This document shows, in pieces, positions 33,590 through 44,341 of a stretch of DNA of 64,000 nucleotides. The position numbers and the translations under genes are program-made. The notes under the pieces were generated by a model that saw nothing but the letters and a program-made list of their open reading frames with translations, did not search any database and was not told where the DNA came from. Position 1 is the first letter of the stretch; every line of letters starts with the position of its first letter. This stretch comes from Monoplex corrugatus (taxonomy: Eukaryota; Mollusca; Gastropoda; Littorinimorpha; Ranellidae), in NCBI GenBank assembly GCA_030674185.1, contig CM060312.1, forward strand, positions 34,485,362 to 34,549,361, in the 5' to 3' direction.

Positions 33590-36555
33590 TGTGCGCGCGT
33601 GCGCGCGAACTCTTGTTGGCCTATATCACTAGCATGCATGACTGTTATTCTTTGTGTAAGTTATCTGAGAAATGTTTGTAAAAGCTGTATAAACATTTCA
33701 TATCATTGCCTTAATGTCTGCTGTTTTCATTTTTGTATTATAACAATCTACACCTGACCTAAAACTGTATGAAAAATAAGACGAAAAGACAACTTTTTCA
33801 GAACAAAACTTTTTAAACACTTGTTCTTTAAGTTTTGTGTTTATGTTTTTTTTCATTCATTTTTAATGTTGAGAGCTGTATATGAAAAGGTTTTATTTTG
33901 CTTTCTAGATAATGTGTGGGTGTGTTATTTAAAGCGTATACATATTATAGTGCACTATCCTTTGTAGGCTGGTTCTGTGCGTGTGTGAGTTTGTGTGTGT
34001 GTTTGTGTGACCATAGCATGTTGAACTTGCATAGATTGAATATAAAGTCAAAATGTGTTTTTCTTTTTTCTTGTAATTTTGATGATTTTAACCACCTTTT
34101 TATGAGGGAAATGTGTGTGATGATGATTTGAAAATATAAGATGATTGTGTGACTGAAAATTCTTTGTTTAAAAATGGGTGATTTTATTGTGCTGTCATGA
34201 TTTATTTTAAATGATTTAAATCTAGTGTTTCATTACAATAGACTTCTGTTGTGCTTTAATAGTCATGAAAATGATTTGTGTGCAGTGGAAGACAAGTGAA
34301 TACACAGTTTAGTTTATAAGTTGGTTTCATTTACAAGAATTGTATTGTATTGCATTGCATTACATTGCATTGTATTGTTTTGTTTTGTTTTGTTTTGTAT
34401 TGCATTGTATTGCATTGTATTGTACTGTATTGTATTGTATTGTATTGTATTGTATTGTATTGTATTGTATTGACTTTTGCAGGATCGGGTACTGAATCTG
34501 ATTGTAGGCACCTTCACTGCCTTGGTAGTTTTGGTGAGTGGAACTTTTAAGTTTCAAGTTGCTTATATTTGCAAACATTTTTGTGATGCATGAAGGTAGG
34601 TCATCCATCTCTTCCAGTTGTATATCTATATCATATTTTATATATAACAAAAAAATGTACAATAAGTGATTATACAGATAGATTGTTTCTTCATTCAAGT
34701 TTGCACATCCTTACACAGATTCTTGATTTTAATTGTTTTTGTTATTTTTGTTTAAAGCCCAGCTGACTGTGTAAAACCATATCAGGGCTATAACCATTTC
34801 AAAATATACACAATACTTCAAGAGGAAAAAAAAGGAAAAGAAAGTTAAGCACACATATCGATGCATTCATACACATAATCTAAAGAGATGCCCCTGGTAC
34901 TGACCACTCCATCCAATTTATCACACAGGGGATTTGAAAAGCATACCTGAATACAAATTTAAACATAACTAATGACACTAAAACATACATAAAAATGGAC
35001 CTAAGTTATCTCAAATTGCTTCCGCATATCATGTTTCCCTAGATCCAAAAATGCACTTAATACATACAGTGATACACCCAGTTATCAGTCCACAAAGGAA
35101 GTATGTAAGACTTTATCGAACACATACAGGTGAATGGACCAGCAAGGCAGAAAATGATAGGAAAAAATGACAGAAAGCAAAGGAACAAGGTAGAAACAAA
35201 GAGAGTGACAGTAAAGAGGAAATTTCTAGCACAGAATTTCCAGAAGGTGAGGATACTTTTATACTGAAAGAGCCCCCGCATCCCCACAGGGGGAGATTCT
35301 TGATTTAAATACCGACCAGAATCCGATAATAAATTTTAAACAATCCTTTAGACTTACTGGAGTTGGACAGCTGTGAAGGTAGTACACTTGATGACATAGC
35401 CGCTGGTAAGGCTCATGCCATTAACAGTGAAGAGCAGAATCAGGTATAAAAAATTATTAATTTGCATTTCCAAACCAAAATAATGTTTATATGTATAAAC
35501 CTGCTGCCCAGCCATATTTCTGTAAATATATTCAGTTCAGATCACCAGTATGAAAAGCATCACATTTTAGGCAGATATTCAAAACGAGCAAAAATGCAAT
35601 TTTGGACAGCTGTATCAAATTTTGGAACGAGAACAAATAGATCAAGTTTTATTGAGAAAAAATTCCAAGAAAAGAGTGTGCTTTTTGTATTTCTTGTCAG
35701 AGAGTATTTTTGTTACTTTTGAAAGTGAATGTATAGTTCTTTTTTTTTCTTTTTTTTTTTTTTTTTAGTCTAATTTTGTATGCCAGTTTACAATGCTGTG
35801 ATGATGATGGTGATGAGGATGATGATCATGATGCTGTGGAGCCCCATGTAAGATTGAGACTGCCTGACAGGGCTGTACTCTACACTTTTTGTTATAATAT
35901 ATCAATCAGGCCCAAGAGATGAACACCTGGGGTGTTGGTCTGGAGATTTGAGCAATACCCTCAATGACACATCCATAAAGTGGGTGAGACTCGACTGTGT
36001 GGTCCCAGTCTTTTCAATGAACTCATAGCACACCCAACTCTGGGTAGGAACCAGTTGGGGCCGAAAAATTCCACAATGATTTTCAAAGTATTGATGGGGA
36101 TTCAAACACACAACCTTCCAGCTGGTAAATCATTGCACCTGCTACTACACCATAGTGACTGGTTGTCAGTAACAGAATTTTGTCAGGAACAACTCCTTTA
36201 TTTTCTTGGGTTCTTTTACCATGTACTAAGTGTGTGTTATACATGAGACTACAGGTTATCATTGTTTTCTTTAAACCTTATGTTCATGTTTGCAACACAT
36301 GCCCATTGCGTGTTCCAACCTGAGCTTCTTCTAATTTCAGACAACTTTGGTTAGTGCCATCATATTTCCGAAATGGCCACCTAACGGCGTCAACATCTTC
36401 TTCGCTCTGGTCATCGTCTTAATTTGTGCATCACATTTAGTTCTGGTGAGTAGGTATTTTCATTGACCTATGTTGTAATGTTTTTGTTTGATTGTGTTGG
36501 GTTTATTTTTTTTTTTTTTGTATTGGTAATGGTGTGTGTGTGGAGTTTGTGTGAA

Positions 36556-36637
<82 letters not shown>

Positions 36638-36673
36638 TGTGTGCACTTGCATATAGATAGATAGGTAGGTAGA

Positions 36674-36727
<54 letters not shown>

Positions 36728-38093
36728 TCAGATAGATAGATAGATAGATAGATAGAGTAGGTTGATAGATAGATAAGTATGTATAGATACATATGTATAT
36801 ATATGTATATGTATGTATATATGTACCTGTCTGTCTGTTTATCTATCTATCTGTCTGTCTGTATATTTATCTATATCTGTCTATCCATCTGTTCATCTGT
36901 CTCATATGATATATGTAAGACTGATCCTTGGGACATATGTTCTTACATATGTGGCATGGGTAGAGATCCTTTACTGTATGTATGTATGTATCACAATCCA
37001 TTTTTGAAGGAGTGCATGCTTGTTTCCAGGAGCTACTTACTTCCTTACTTACTTACCCACTCACTCACTCACTCACTTACATATCTATCTATTTCCTCTT
37101 TTCTTTTCTCAGAAGTGAAAGACAGACTGGCGGGCCTATGATTAAGAAAATATTGTCTTCACCTAGTTGATAGACAGCTGAGGTTTTGTGCACTGACTGG
37201 GGGGTGGGGGTCTTTTTGTCATGTAACACGAGTTTATATAGAATAGCTAGTTGTGTTGTGATTCAGACCTTAAATTTGTATATTTATTTACTTTATAATT
37301 TATATATGTGTTCCTTTTCTGAAGATAAGATACACAGATACACATGTCATTTACATGTTCCAGTGATAGGCTGATACACTACCAGGACAACATATAGACA
37401 AGGTAAAACATAGCTAGGTAGGGCCTCAGGACCTGGCCAGCTCATGGATTTGTGTGCAAGCTTAAGGCGTGTATCATGATCACCATACACATGGTGCCTG
37501 TGATGTTAGTGCATATGGAATTTGTTCTGAGCACGGAGACGTCGTCTTGAGAAACTGAAACTGAAAACGGGAGCCATGAACACTGAAGTGACACACAGGT
37601 TCTGTAACATGTCTATTAAATGTTCTGCATGCGTATTCACCTGAAAGGTGTCTGCACGTGTCATGCTGACCTGAGAGATTGGAAAAATCTGCTCCCTTTA
37701 CCCATCAGGTGCTATCCACACAGGGTCAACTTCAGGCCATGAGCTGGCCAGGTCCTGAGGCCCTACCTTGCCTATGTTTTACTTAGTGTATATGTTGTAC
37801 TGGTATTGTATCAGCCTATCACTGGAATAATCTTGGTTACATGTAAATGACATGTGTATCTGTGTATCTTATCTTTGGATTGGAAGTCTTGCATTCTATC
37901 CACTTGCATATCATATGCATCACTTCATAATTGTAAACTTGATCATCATAACCGGTGTGTTTGATTTCAGATATACTGGTACAGAGAAGGGGACCTTGAA
38001 CCCAAGTTCCGCAGCATGATTTTTTTCAACGCCTTTGGCATCATCTTGTTGTGTGTCTGCGGCAACCTCTACATCCATAAGGTGGGACTGTGA
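33164..38093 (+). CDS. TMEM243: Transmembrane protein 243 (TMEM243), four coding exons
   Basis: This is a small multi-pass membrane protein, also known from vertebrates as C7orf23 or MM-TRAG; its biochemical role is not established. Exons are 33164-33241, 34483-34533, 36341-36445 and 37971-38093, all phase 0 with GT-AG introns, giving 118 residues, the same length as I recall for the human protein. Diagnostic segments in order are DRPLFG near residue 17, a first hydrophobic stretch around 29-52, [13 protein letters not shown], a second stretch around 61-81, [14 protein letters not shown] at 79-92, and a third stretch around 94-113 ending NLYIHKVGL. An in-frame TGA twelve bases before the ATG supports the start. 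Intron 2 carries an R1 retroposon with TSD and a SINE; intron 3 carries tetranucleotide repeats and a large inverted repeat. Recognition is from motif order, length and exon phasing. Confidence 0.93.
33448..33606. repeat. (TG)n with GCGC ends
   Basis: TMEM243 intron 1; the right end runs into GCGCGCGTGCGCGCG. Confidence 0.96.
34338..34471 (+). repeat. (ATTGT)n pentanucleotide array
   Basis: Variant pentamers give way to pure TGTAT/ATTGT near the right end, which reaches the polypyrimidine region of the TMEM243 exon 2 acceptor. Confidence 0.93.
34483..34533 (+). CDS. TMEM243: TMEM243 exon 2
   Basis: A 51-bp exon encoding residues 27-43 ([17 protein letters not shown]), the start of the first membrane segment. 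The acceptor is ACTTTTGCAG and the donor TTG|GTGAGT. A TATTG pentanucleotide array runs to within about ten bases of the acceptor. Confidence 0.9.
34730..35293 (-). mobile_element. R1 retroposon, copy 2 (with 13-bp TSD)
   Basis: Full R1 copy in TMEM243 intron 2, flanked by AGATTCTTGATTT at 34717-34729 and again at 35294-35306. This shows a retrotransposition-type insertion with the element ends at the GTGGGGATG side and the TTTAAACAAAAATAAC tail. Confidence 0.87.
35805..36164 (-). mobile_element. tRNA-derived SINE (family R4), copy 2
   Basis: In TMEM243 intron 2. On the minus strand the head reads CACTATGGTGTAGTAGCAGG with a B-box-like GTTTGAATCCCC, and the tail end (35800-35835) is GAT-rich. 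Confidence 0.75.
36341..36445 (+). CDS. TMEM243: TMEM243 exon 3
   Basis: A 105-bp exon encoding residues 44-78 ([16 protein letters not shown], then the second hydrophobic segment). Acceptor TAATTTCAG; donor CTG|GTGAGT. Confidence 0.92.
36530..36880. repeat. (TG)n, (GATA)n, (GACA)n and opposing (CTAT/CTGT)n
   Basis: (TG)n 36530-36640, GATA/GACA tetramers 36655-36770, then the complementary CTGT/CTAT tetramers at 36825-36880, in TMEM243 intron 3. Confidence 0.93.
37324..37446 (+). repeat. Left arm of a 120-bp inverted repeat
   Basis: Begins GATAAGATACACAGATACAC and ends near CTGGCCAGCTCATGG; pairs with 37737-37873 with a few indels. Spacer about 290 bp. Confidence 0.85.
37425..37725. mobile_element. 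SINE-like sequence between the inverted arms
   Basis: 37425-37570 matches 19865-20015, and 37640-37725 (GTCATGCTGACCTGAGAGAT, then TTTACCCATCAGGTG) resembles the SINE at 53869-54105. Confidence 0.5.
37737..37873 (-). repeat. Right arm of the 120-bp inverted repeat
   Basis: Reverse complement begins GATAAGATACACAGATACAC and ends CTGGCCAGCTCATGG. Contains a 14-base insertion relative to the left arm. Confidence 0.85.
37971..38093 (+). CDS. TMEM243: TMEM243 exon 4 with stop
   Basis: A 123-bp exon encoding residues 79-118 and the TGA stop. It opens with the conserved [14 protein letters not shown]. Acceptor TTGATTTCAG. The stop codon lies inside the first unit of a degenerate repeat that continues through the 3' region. 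Confidence 0.92.
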   Translation: MYWYREGDLEPKFRSMIFFNAFGIILLCVCGNLYIHKVGL

Positions 38094-38760
38094 AATGCAG
38101 CACTGGGGGAAAAAGACAGCTAGGTGCTGAGACATTGTGTTAGCATCATCTGATACTTTTATCCCTTTCACTGCCTAAAACTTTTTCTCTCCATCACCTT
38201 ATCCATCACTTTCTAGCATCTAGCAGGAAGCTGGTAGATAGGGTGATGGAGTGAATGAGTTCAAAAGAAATATGTCTAATGCCCGTGTGAAACAGCAGCG
38301 TTGGATAACTGCTAGATGCTGAGGGATTGTATTAACATTATCTATATTGAAAAATATGTAGGCTTTTGAACCAGCACTTGAGAACAAAGACATCTGAGTT
38401 ATCAGGCATTGTATTAGCATCATCATGTATTTCAAAAACATGCACAGTGTTTCCAAATATTCCGCCTATGAAACATGAGAAACAAAAACAGCTATGTGCT
38501 GGACCATTGTAGTATTGATAAATATATTGACATTGGGTTTGTGAAACAACGCTGGGGAACAAATACATCTGGGTGCTAAGGTGTTGTATCACCATAATCT
38601 AGTATTTGAAGTAGAAATGTGCAATGATTTTTGGATAAATATTTACCTATGAAACAGTTTGTGAGAAATGAGGTTTGTTGCATAGGCATCGTATTTGCAT
38701 AATCTGGTCAAACGGCTCTTGAAACATAGTGAGGTGCTGAGGTATTGTTTCAAAAAATTA
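38088..38760 (+). repeat. Degenerate tandem repeat in the TMEM243 3' region
   Basis: Diverged copies of a segment like GAAACAGCGCTGGGGAACAA ... GGTGCTGAGGTATTGTATTAGCATCATCT recur at about 38088, 38286, 38370, 38478, 38538, 38650 and 38720. The first overlaps the TMEM243 stop codon. Confidence 0.6.
38158..38268. mobile_element. TTAA-type palindromic MITE, copy C (worn)
   Basis: ATCCCTTTCACTGCC ... GCAGGAAGCTGGTAGATAGGG ... GTGAATGAGTT keeps the inverted architecture of the family, but its ends are eroded. Confidence 0.6.
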
Positions 38761-38769
38761 CACAAAGCA

Positions 38770-39371
38770 TCCAAGTGGTATGTTTCATTGTTCATTGTGT
38801 TGTCATCTTCTAGCCACTAAGTAAAAAAGATCACTGTGTGTTGCATCCAAGTCTGCTTTCTGCCAAAACTTGTTTGAAAGAATCGTGCCTGTGCAGATAT
38901 ATGTACCAACATCGAGATATTAATATAGACTCATAGACATACATGAATATACATGCAAGCATATCTGCATGTACATCACACATGCGCACACATACACAAG
39001 CATATATGATAACACACAAATACAAACCCATACTCATGTACCTGACTACCAGAGAGATTATTGAACAATTGTTTTCTAGTTGTGATGTTAATTTTCTTGC
39101 ATGATTACCAGAGATATTTATTATAGTGAATGACTATTTTTTTTCTTACTGTGTTTGTATATTTATTTTCTTGATTGTATTATTTGTGTGTGTGGGGGTC
39201 TGCCTGTCTATCATTTCAAGTTGTGTATGCTTGTGTTGTTTATGTATGTGAGAGAGAGGATTTGAGTGAATACTTGTGAATGTCATTGTCCACATTTTGT
39301 ACAGATTTCTGTATATCAAAAGAGAGAGAGATTATTACGTTAGATGATATTATCACAGTCAGATACTCTTG
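38770..39371. other. No gene recognised
   Basis: Downstream of TMEM243; AT-rich, no supported frame. Confidence 0.45.
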
Positions 39372-39449
39372 TGCCAGTGCAATTCAGTTTTTCTTTATTG
39401 TTGTTAGTGTTGCCAGTGCAATTCAGTTTTTCTTTATTGTTGTTAGTGT
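39372..39449 (+). repeat. Perfect 39-bp tandem duplication
   Basis: TGCCAGTGCAATTCAG and the following 23 bases occur twice without a mismatch (39372-39410, 39411-39449), so the duplication is recent. Confidence 0.95.
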
Positions 39450-39681
39450 TGATATTTGGTTGCCTTGCCTATTTCCACATTTGAGCAGTACTCTAAAGAT
39501 TCAGTATTGTTTTGATGACAATGTTTATTCATTTCATTGTTGATTTACAAGACTTGTTTTCAAGTTGAGCAGTATTGTCTTTTATAGTATTATGTTTTTG
39601 TGTGGTTGATTTAGTTGATTCGTTGGTTTTCTACATGAACAGAATTTGGTATTGTATGGTATTGTTTCGGTTTTGTTCTGT

Positions 39682-39767
<86 letters not shown>

Positions 39768-39768
39768 G
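39682..39768. repeat. (TG)n microsatellite
   Basis: About 43 repeats, then GCT/GTT trinucleotides to 39810. Confidence 0.97.
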
Positions 39769-40113
39769 CTGCTGCTGTTGTTGTTGTCATTGTTATTGTT
39801 GTTGTTTTAATTAATCTGTCTGACTTTGTTAATTTGGAGTCTTTTAGTTTGCTCATGTACATTTATAGTGCTTTCTGCCAGGATGTGCTCCAAGGACTGG
39901 AATTTATTTCGTAGTGTCATTTTATTCTTGATTTAAAAGCCCATGAAATTGATATCAGGAATCAGAAAACCTTTTTCTATTTATGTCTTACATCTATGTG
40001 TTCATTTTACTTTTTAATTTTGTAGTGTTGCATATCACTTTTTTGTCTGAATAGACAGGAACAGTGACATGCCTACGGGTTGTCTCCCTTGCGGTGCCTA
40101 GCAAATTCACAGT

Positions 40114-40117
<4 letters not shown>

Positions 40118-40148
<31 letters not shown>

Positions 40149-40185
40149 AGTGTATGAGAGAGAGTACACACCACACACACACACA

Positions 40186-40262
<77 letters not shown>

Positions 40263-40298
40263 ACACACACACACATGCAATGTGGCATGCAAGCACAT

Positions 40299-40349
<51 letters not shown>

Positions 40350-40352
40350 ACA

Positions 40353-40381
<29 letters not shown>
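40118..40381. repeat. (TG)n facing (CA)n
   Basis: A short (TG)n at 40118-40146 is followed after about 30 bases by 200 bases of (CA)n, giving a potential hairpin. Confidence 0.95.
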
Positions 40382-40384
<3 letters not shown>

Positions 40385-40734
40385 TTCATTTCAAAATATG
40401 ATATACACAATATTTTATAATCTGTCATACAACTCTCATTTCATTTTATCGTGCCATACAAGATGCATGTCTGTCTGAAATCTGTTAATAAAACAGGAAG
40501 TTTGTGTGTGTACATGTATGTGTTTGTGCATTTTATTGTCTGTCTGTGTCTGCCTGTCTGTCCATCTGTCTGCCTGTTTACATGTCATTCTGTCTGTGCT
40601 CATGTAATTTATTTAACTTTATGTAATTAATGTAGTTTATTAAAATATGGACCTAAACATAAGGAAGTGAGAAGAAATAACAGTAGCCATCAACACACTG
40701 TTGAACACTGTCTGAACACACCATTCAAAATGTA

Positions 40735-40880
40735 TTAATGGATTCATATGTGTGCTTCATTGTCTTTTCCTTTTTTTTTTTTTTCTTGTTGAAGTATTGT
40801 GTATGTTTTGAAATGGCTATAGCCCTGATATGGCTCTATGGAGTCCGCTGGGCTTTAAACAAAAAATAACAATAACAATG
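40735..40880 (+). mobile_element. R1 retroposon, 5'-truncated copy
   Basis: Only the 3' end of R1 (CTTGTTGAAGTATTGTGTATG, then GCCCTGATATGGCTCTATGG) and its AACAATAACAAT tail. Confidence 0.75.
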
Positions 40881-41570
40881 GTGGTTAGTCTTTCTTCTTC
40901 TCTGTTTATGGGCTGCAACTCCACGTGTCTTTGTATATATGTATATATATATACCAGTGGGCTTTTTATATTTCTGGTCTGGAGGTTTTTTATTCTTTTT
41001 TTTTCTTTTTTCACCTCACCGTGTAGGCAGGCCATGTGTGACTGTGTATGTTTGGGTGTTTTCTTGCTTGCACAAGCTGCCGGACAGTGACAAAAATCTT
41101 TAAAATGTTTATTTAATGTTGTGGAGAAGGTCAATCACCAGCGGGTCGGCACATATGTTTTCCTAGTATTGTTAAGTGTCTATTTGGTATGGAAGAGAGC
41201 CTGCCACTTTGCACAGTCCAAGATTTCCTTGTTTGATAAATGTTACAAAAAGTTTTGCATTTGGTTTTGTTTTTTATGATATTTGGTGGGTCACAATGTA
41301 TTACTTTCTCTTTGCCGTATTATCTTCTTGTCATTCTTTTCCTTTCAGGTTTGCATGTGAAGAAATACATATGTGTGTATGCAGATACATGCCTGTAGAA
41401 TACAGATATGCTCACATGTATATATGCAGACACAGATGCTCATGTGTGCACATGCACATTCATGCACATGCAAAAGCACATTTTTTTCTGATTGTTTGCA
41501 CCATGCACTTATACTCGCACACATATCTGTCTGTACACATGTGCGCACACACGTGCATTCACACACGCGC

Positions 41571-41589
41571 GCACACGCACACACACACA

Positions 41590-41678
<89 letters not shown>
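41571..41678. repeat. (CA)n microsatellite
   Basis: CA tract directly fused to half a TTAA-type MITE at its right end. Confidence 0.97.
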
Positions 41679-41682
<4 letters not shown>

Positions 41683-41761
41683 GGGAGCTGGTGGATAGGG
41701 TGAGGGAGTCAAAGGGTTAAGTTTTTGCAGTTGGTGGATAGGGTGTGGGGTCAAAGGTTAA
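41679..41761. mobile_element. TTAA-type palindromic MITE, copy D (right half)
   Basis: GCTGGTGGATAGGGTGAGGG, AGTCAAAGGGTTAAG and the terminal GGTCAAAGGTTAA; the left half is replaced by (CA)n. Confidence 0.8.
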
Positions 41762-41769
41762 TTTATTTT

Positions 41770-42910
41770 TGTGTGAGGTGGGGTTTTTTTTGTTTGTTGG
41801 GCTTTTATTTATAAACCTTGTCTGAGCTGCATGAGGTGGGTTTTGTTTGTTGATTGGTTGGTTTGTTCATTTTTTGTTTTTTTGTTTGTTTGTTTTTTTC
41901 ATAATGCTTGTCTGAGTTGCATTTGGTGTGTGACCTGACTACAATATGATGGTTGTGATCAATTTATGGGCAAAATGTGGTTTGGGGTAATTTTTTTTCT
42001 TTGTTCTTTTTTCTTTTTTTCTGTTTGTGATTGTTTTAAAAAGATACATTCAAGATAAATTGATGTCAAGCTGACACATTGACTTGTTGAATATATTGTG
42101 TTGTTTCAAAATGAAATGGTTGTTTACAATCAAGATTGTAAATTTAATGCAGCTGCATTGTTAAATAAAGTTTATTTTGTTTTGTTTTGGTTTGGTTTCT
42201 TTATGTATTTTTGTTTCAGTGTTTTTCAAACTGTATTCATTCATATGGTTATATAGTTATTGATACTTTTGTTATAAAATTGTTGTGCTCTTTTCAAAAA
42301 TTTTATTGATCCTTCCCTTCTGCTTTCTTTTATAAATTTTATTGAAGTTTGGTTATGTATAACTTTTTTCATAACATATTAAAATTTTACTTTTTTACTT
42401 TGTTATTTATTTGGTGATTTGTTTGTATGTTTGTTCACTTATTCCTTTATGCATTTTTCCATTTTACCAGGCAAGCTTTGATGATTGCCAAACATCCGTG
42501 GTTTATATAGTTTGGATTATTAATTAAACAATACATTTTGACTTTGGTGATGATTAGTTACAAATGTTTCATATGAATCCACTGGCTCCCTTCTACTCTG
42601 TTTAAATTTCCATCTTTCATTTGCCTGTGTCATAGTAATGGACAGAAAAAAAGCCTGTAAGTTTTTCTGTTGTACTCAAAATGTTGTACTCAAAAAGAAT
42701 CACTGTTGGAATTCTTTCAGAATAGTTGCTTCATTTTCTGCGTTTGGTATGTTAAAATGTTGTGATGTTTTATAAACTGTACTCTTTTTTTGTTATGTTC
42801 TTTTTGTTTTTGCATTTTAATCTTTTGCGTCATGTCTTCTTGTTACATCTTTTATGCCAGGCTGCTGATCCATTCCACTCTATGTGTACAGGTTTGTGAG
42901 AGAGAGAGAC
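41770..42910. other. No gene recognised; possible distal polyadenylation signal
   Basis: AT-rich and T-rich. TTAAATAAAGTTTATTTTG near 42160 contains AATAAA, but a link to TMEM243 cannot be shown. Confidence 0.35.
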
Positions 42911-42914
42911 AGAG

Positions 42915-42955
<41 letters not shown>
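42915..42955. repeat. Short (TG)n
   Basis: Preceded by GAGA. Confidence 0.95.
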
Positions 42956-42957
<2 letters not shown>

Positions 42958-43263
42958 CTCATATTTTTGTTGATTTTTTATTCTTCCGGTCTTTATTTTG
43001 TGTTAGATTATCGAAATTAGAGCATTACAAACTGTTTTCCATGCTGTTTCATTTTCAAAAGGTGATGTTAGAAATTGCTGCCATTCATGTCTCACAAAGT
43101 TGGTCATTTTTCGTGAGAGTGAGCGATATGGCCTAAAGTGGTTCGTTTTATGGCTGAATAACTCATAGATTGAATGCTGTCAGACTGAAAAATCCATTCC
43201 GCCAACACCAGCATGACACTGACACAACACAGATTGCGCCAAAGAAAATCTTATGTTGTTACT

Positions 43264-44341
43264 CCATCTGTATGAAATGACACTGTCATGACACTGATAT
43301 CAACACCAACACATGTCACGTGTTGTGTGGATGTCTCCATCTGTATGAAATGACACTGTCATGACACTGATATCAACACCAACACATGTCACGTGTTGTG
43401 TGGATGTCTCCATCTGTATGGAATGACACTGTCATGACACTGATATCAACACCAACACATGTCACGTGTTGTGTGGATGTCTCCATCTGTATGGAATGAC
43501 ACTGTCATGACACTGATATCAACACCAACACATGTCACGTGTTGTGTGGATGTCTCCATCTGTATGAAATGACACTGTCATGACACTGATATCAACACCA
43601 ACACATGTCACGTGTTGTGTGGATGTCTCCATCTGTATGAAATGACACTGTCATGACACTGATATCAACACCAACACATGTCACGTGTTGTGTGGATGTC
43701 TCCATCTGTATGAAATGACACTGTCATGACACTGATATCAACACCAGCACATGTCACGTGTTGTGTGGATGTCTCCATCTGTATGAAATGACACTGTCAT
43801 GACACTGATATCAACACCAGCACATGTCACGTGTTGTGTGGATGTCTCCATCTGTGTGAAATGACACTGTCATGACACTGATATCAACACCAACACATGT
43901 CATGTGTTGTGTGGATGTCTCCATCTGTATGAAATGACACTGATATCAACACCAACACATGTCATGTGTTGTGTGGATGTCTCCATCTGTATGAAATGAC
44001 ACTGTCATGACACTGATATCAACACCAACACATGTCACGTTTTGTGTGGATGTCTCCATCTGTATGAAATGACACTGTCATGACACTGATATCAACACCA
44101 ACACATGTCATGTGTTGTGTGGATGTCTCCATCTGTATGAAATGACACTGTCATGACACTGATATCAACACCAACACATGTCACGTGTTGTGTGGATGTC
44201 TCCATCTGTATGAAATGACACTGTCATGACACTGATATCAACACCAACATATGTCACGTATTGTGTGGATGTCTCCATCTGTATGAAATGACACTGTCAT
44301 GACACTGATATCAACACCAACACATGTCACGTGTTGTGTTG
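43264..44341 (+). repeat. 73-bp satellite, 15 units
   Basis: Unit starts (CCATCTGTATG) are at 43264, 43337, 43410, 43483, 43556, 43629, 43702, 43775, 43848, 43921, 43983, 44056, 44129, 44202 and 44275. All are 73 bp apart except one 62-bp unit lacking 11 bases. Units are nearly identical. Ten of fifteen hold a CACGTG palindrome and most hold TGTCATGACA. Confidence 0.97.

Noticed and set aside
37920..38171. Minus-strand 83-codon frame over TMEM243 exon 4
   Set aside because: Antisense shadow of a well-supported exon.
43264..44341. Regularly spaced repeats resembling a CRISPR array
   Set aside because: The 73-bp units are contiguous and identical throughout, with no variable spacers, and the genome is eukaryotic.
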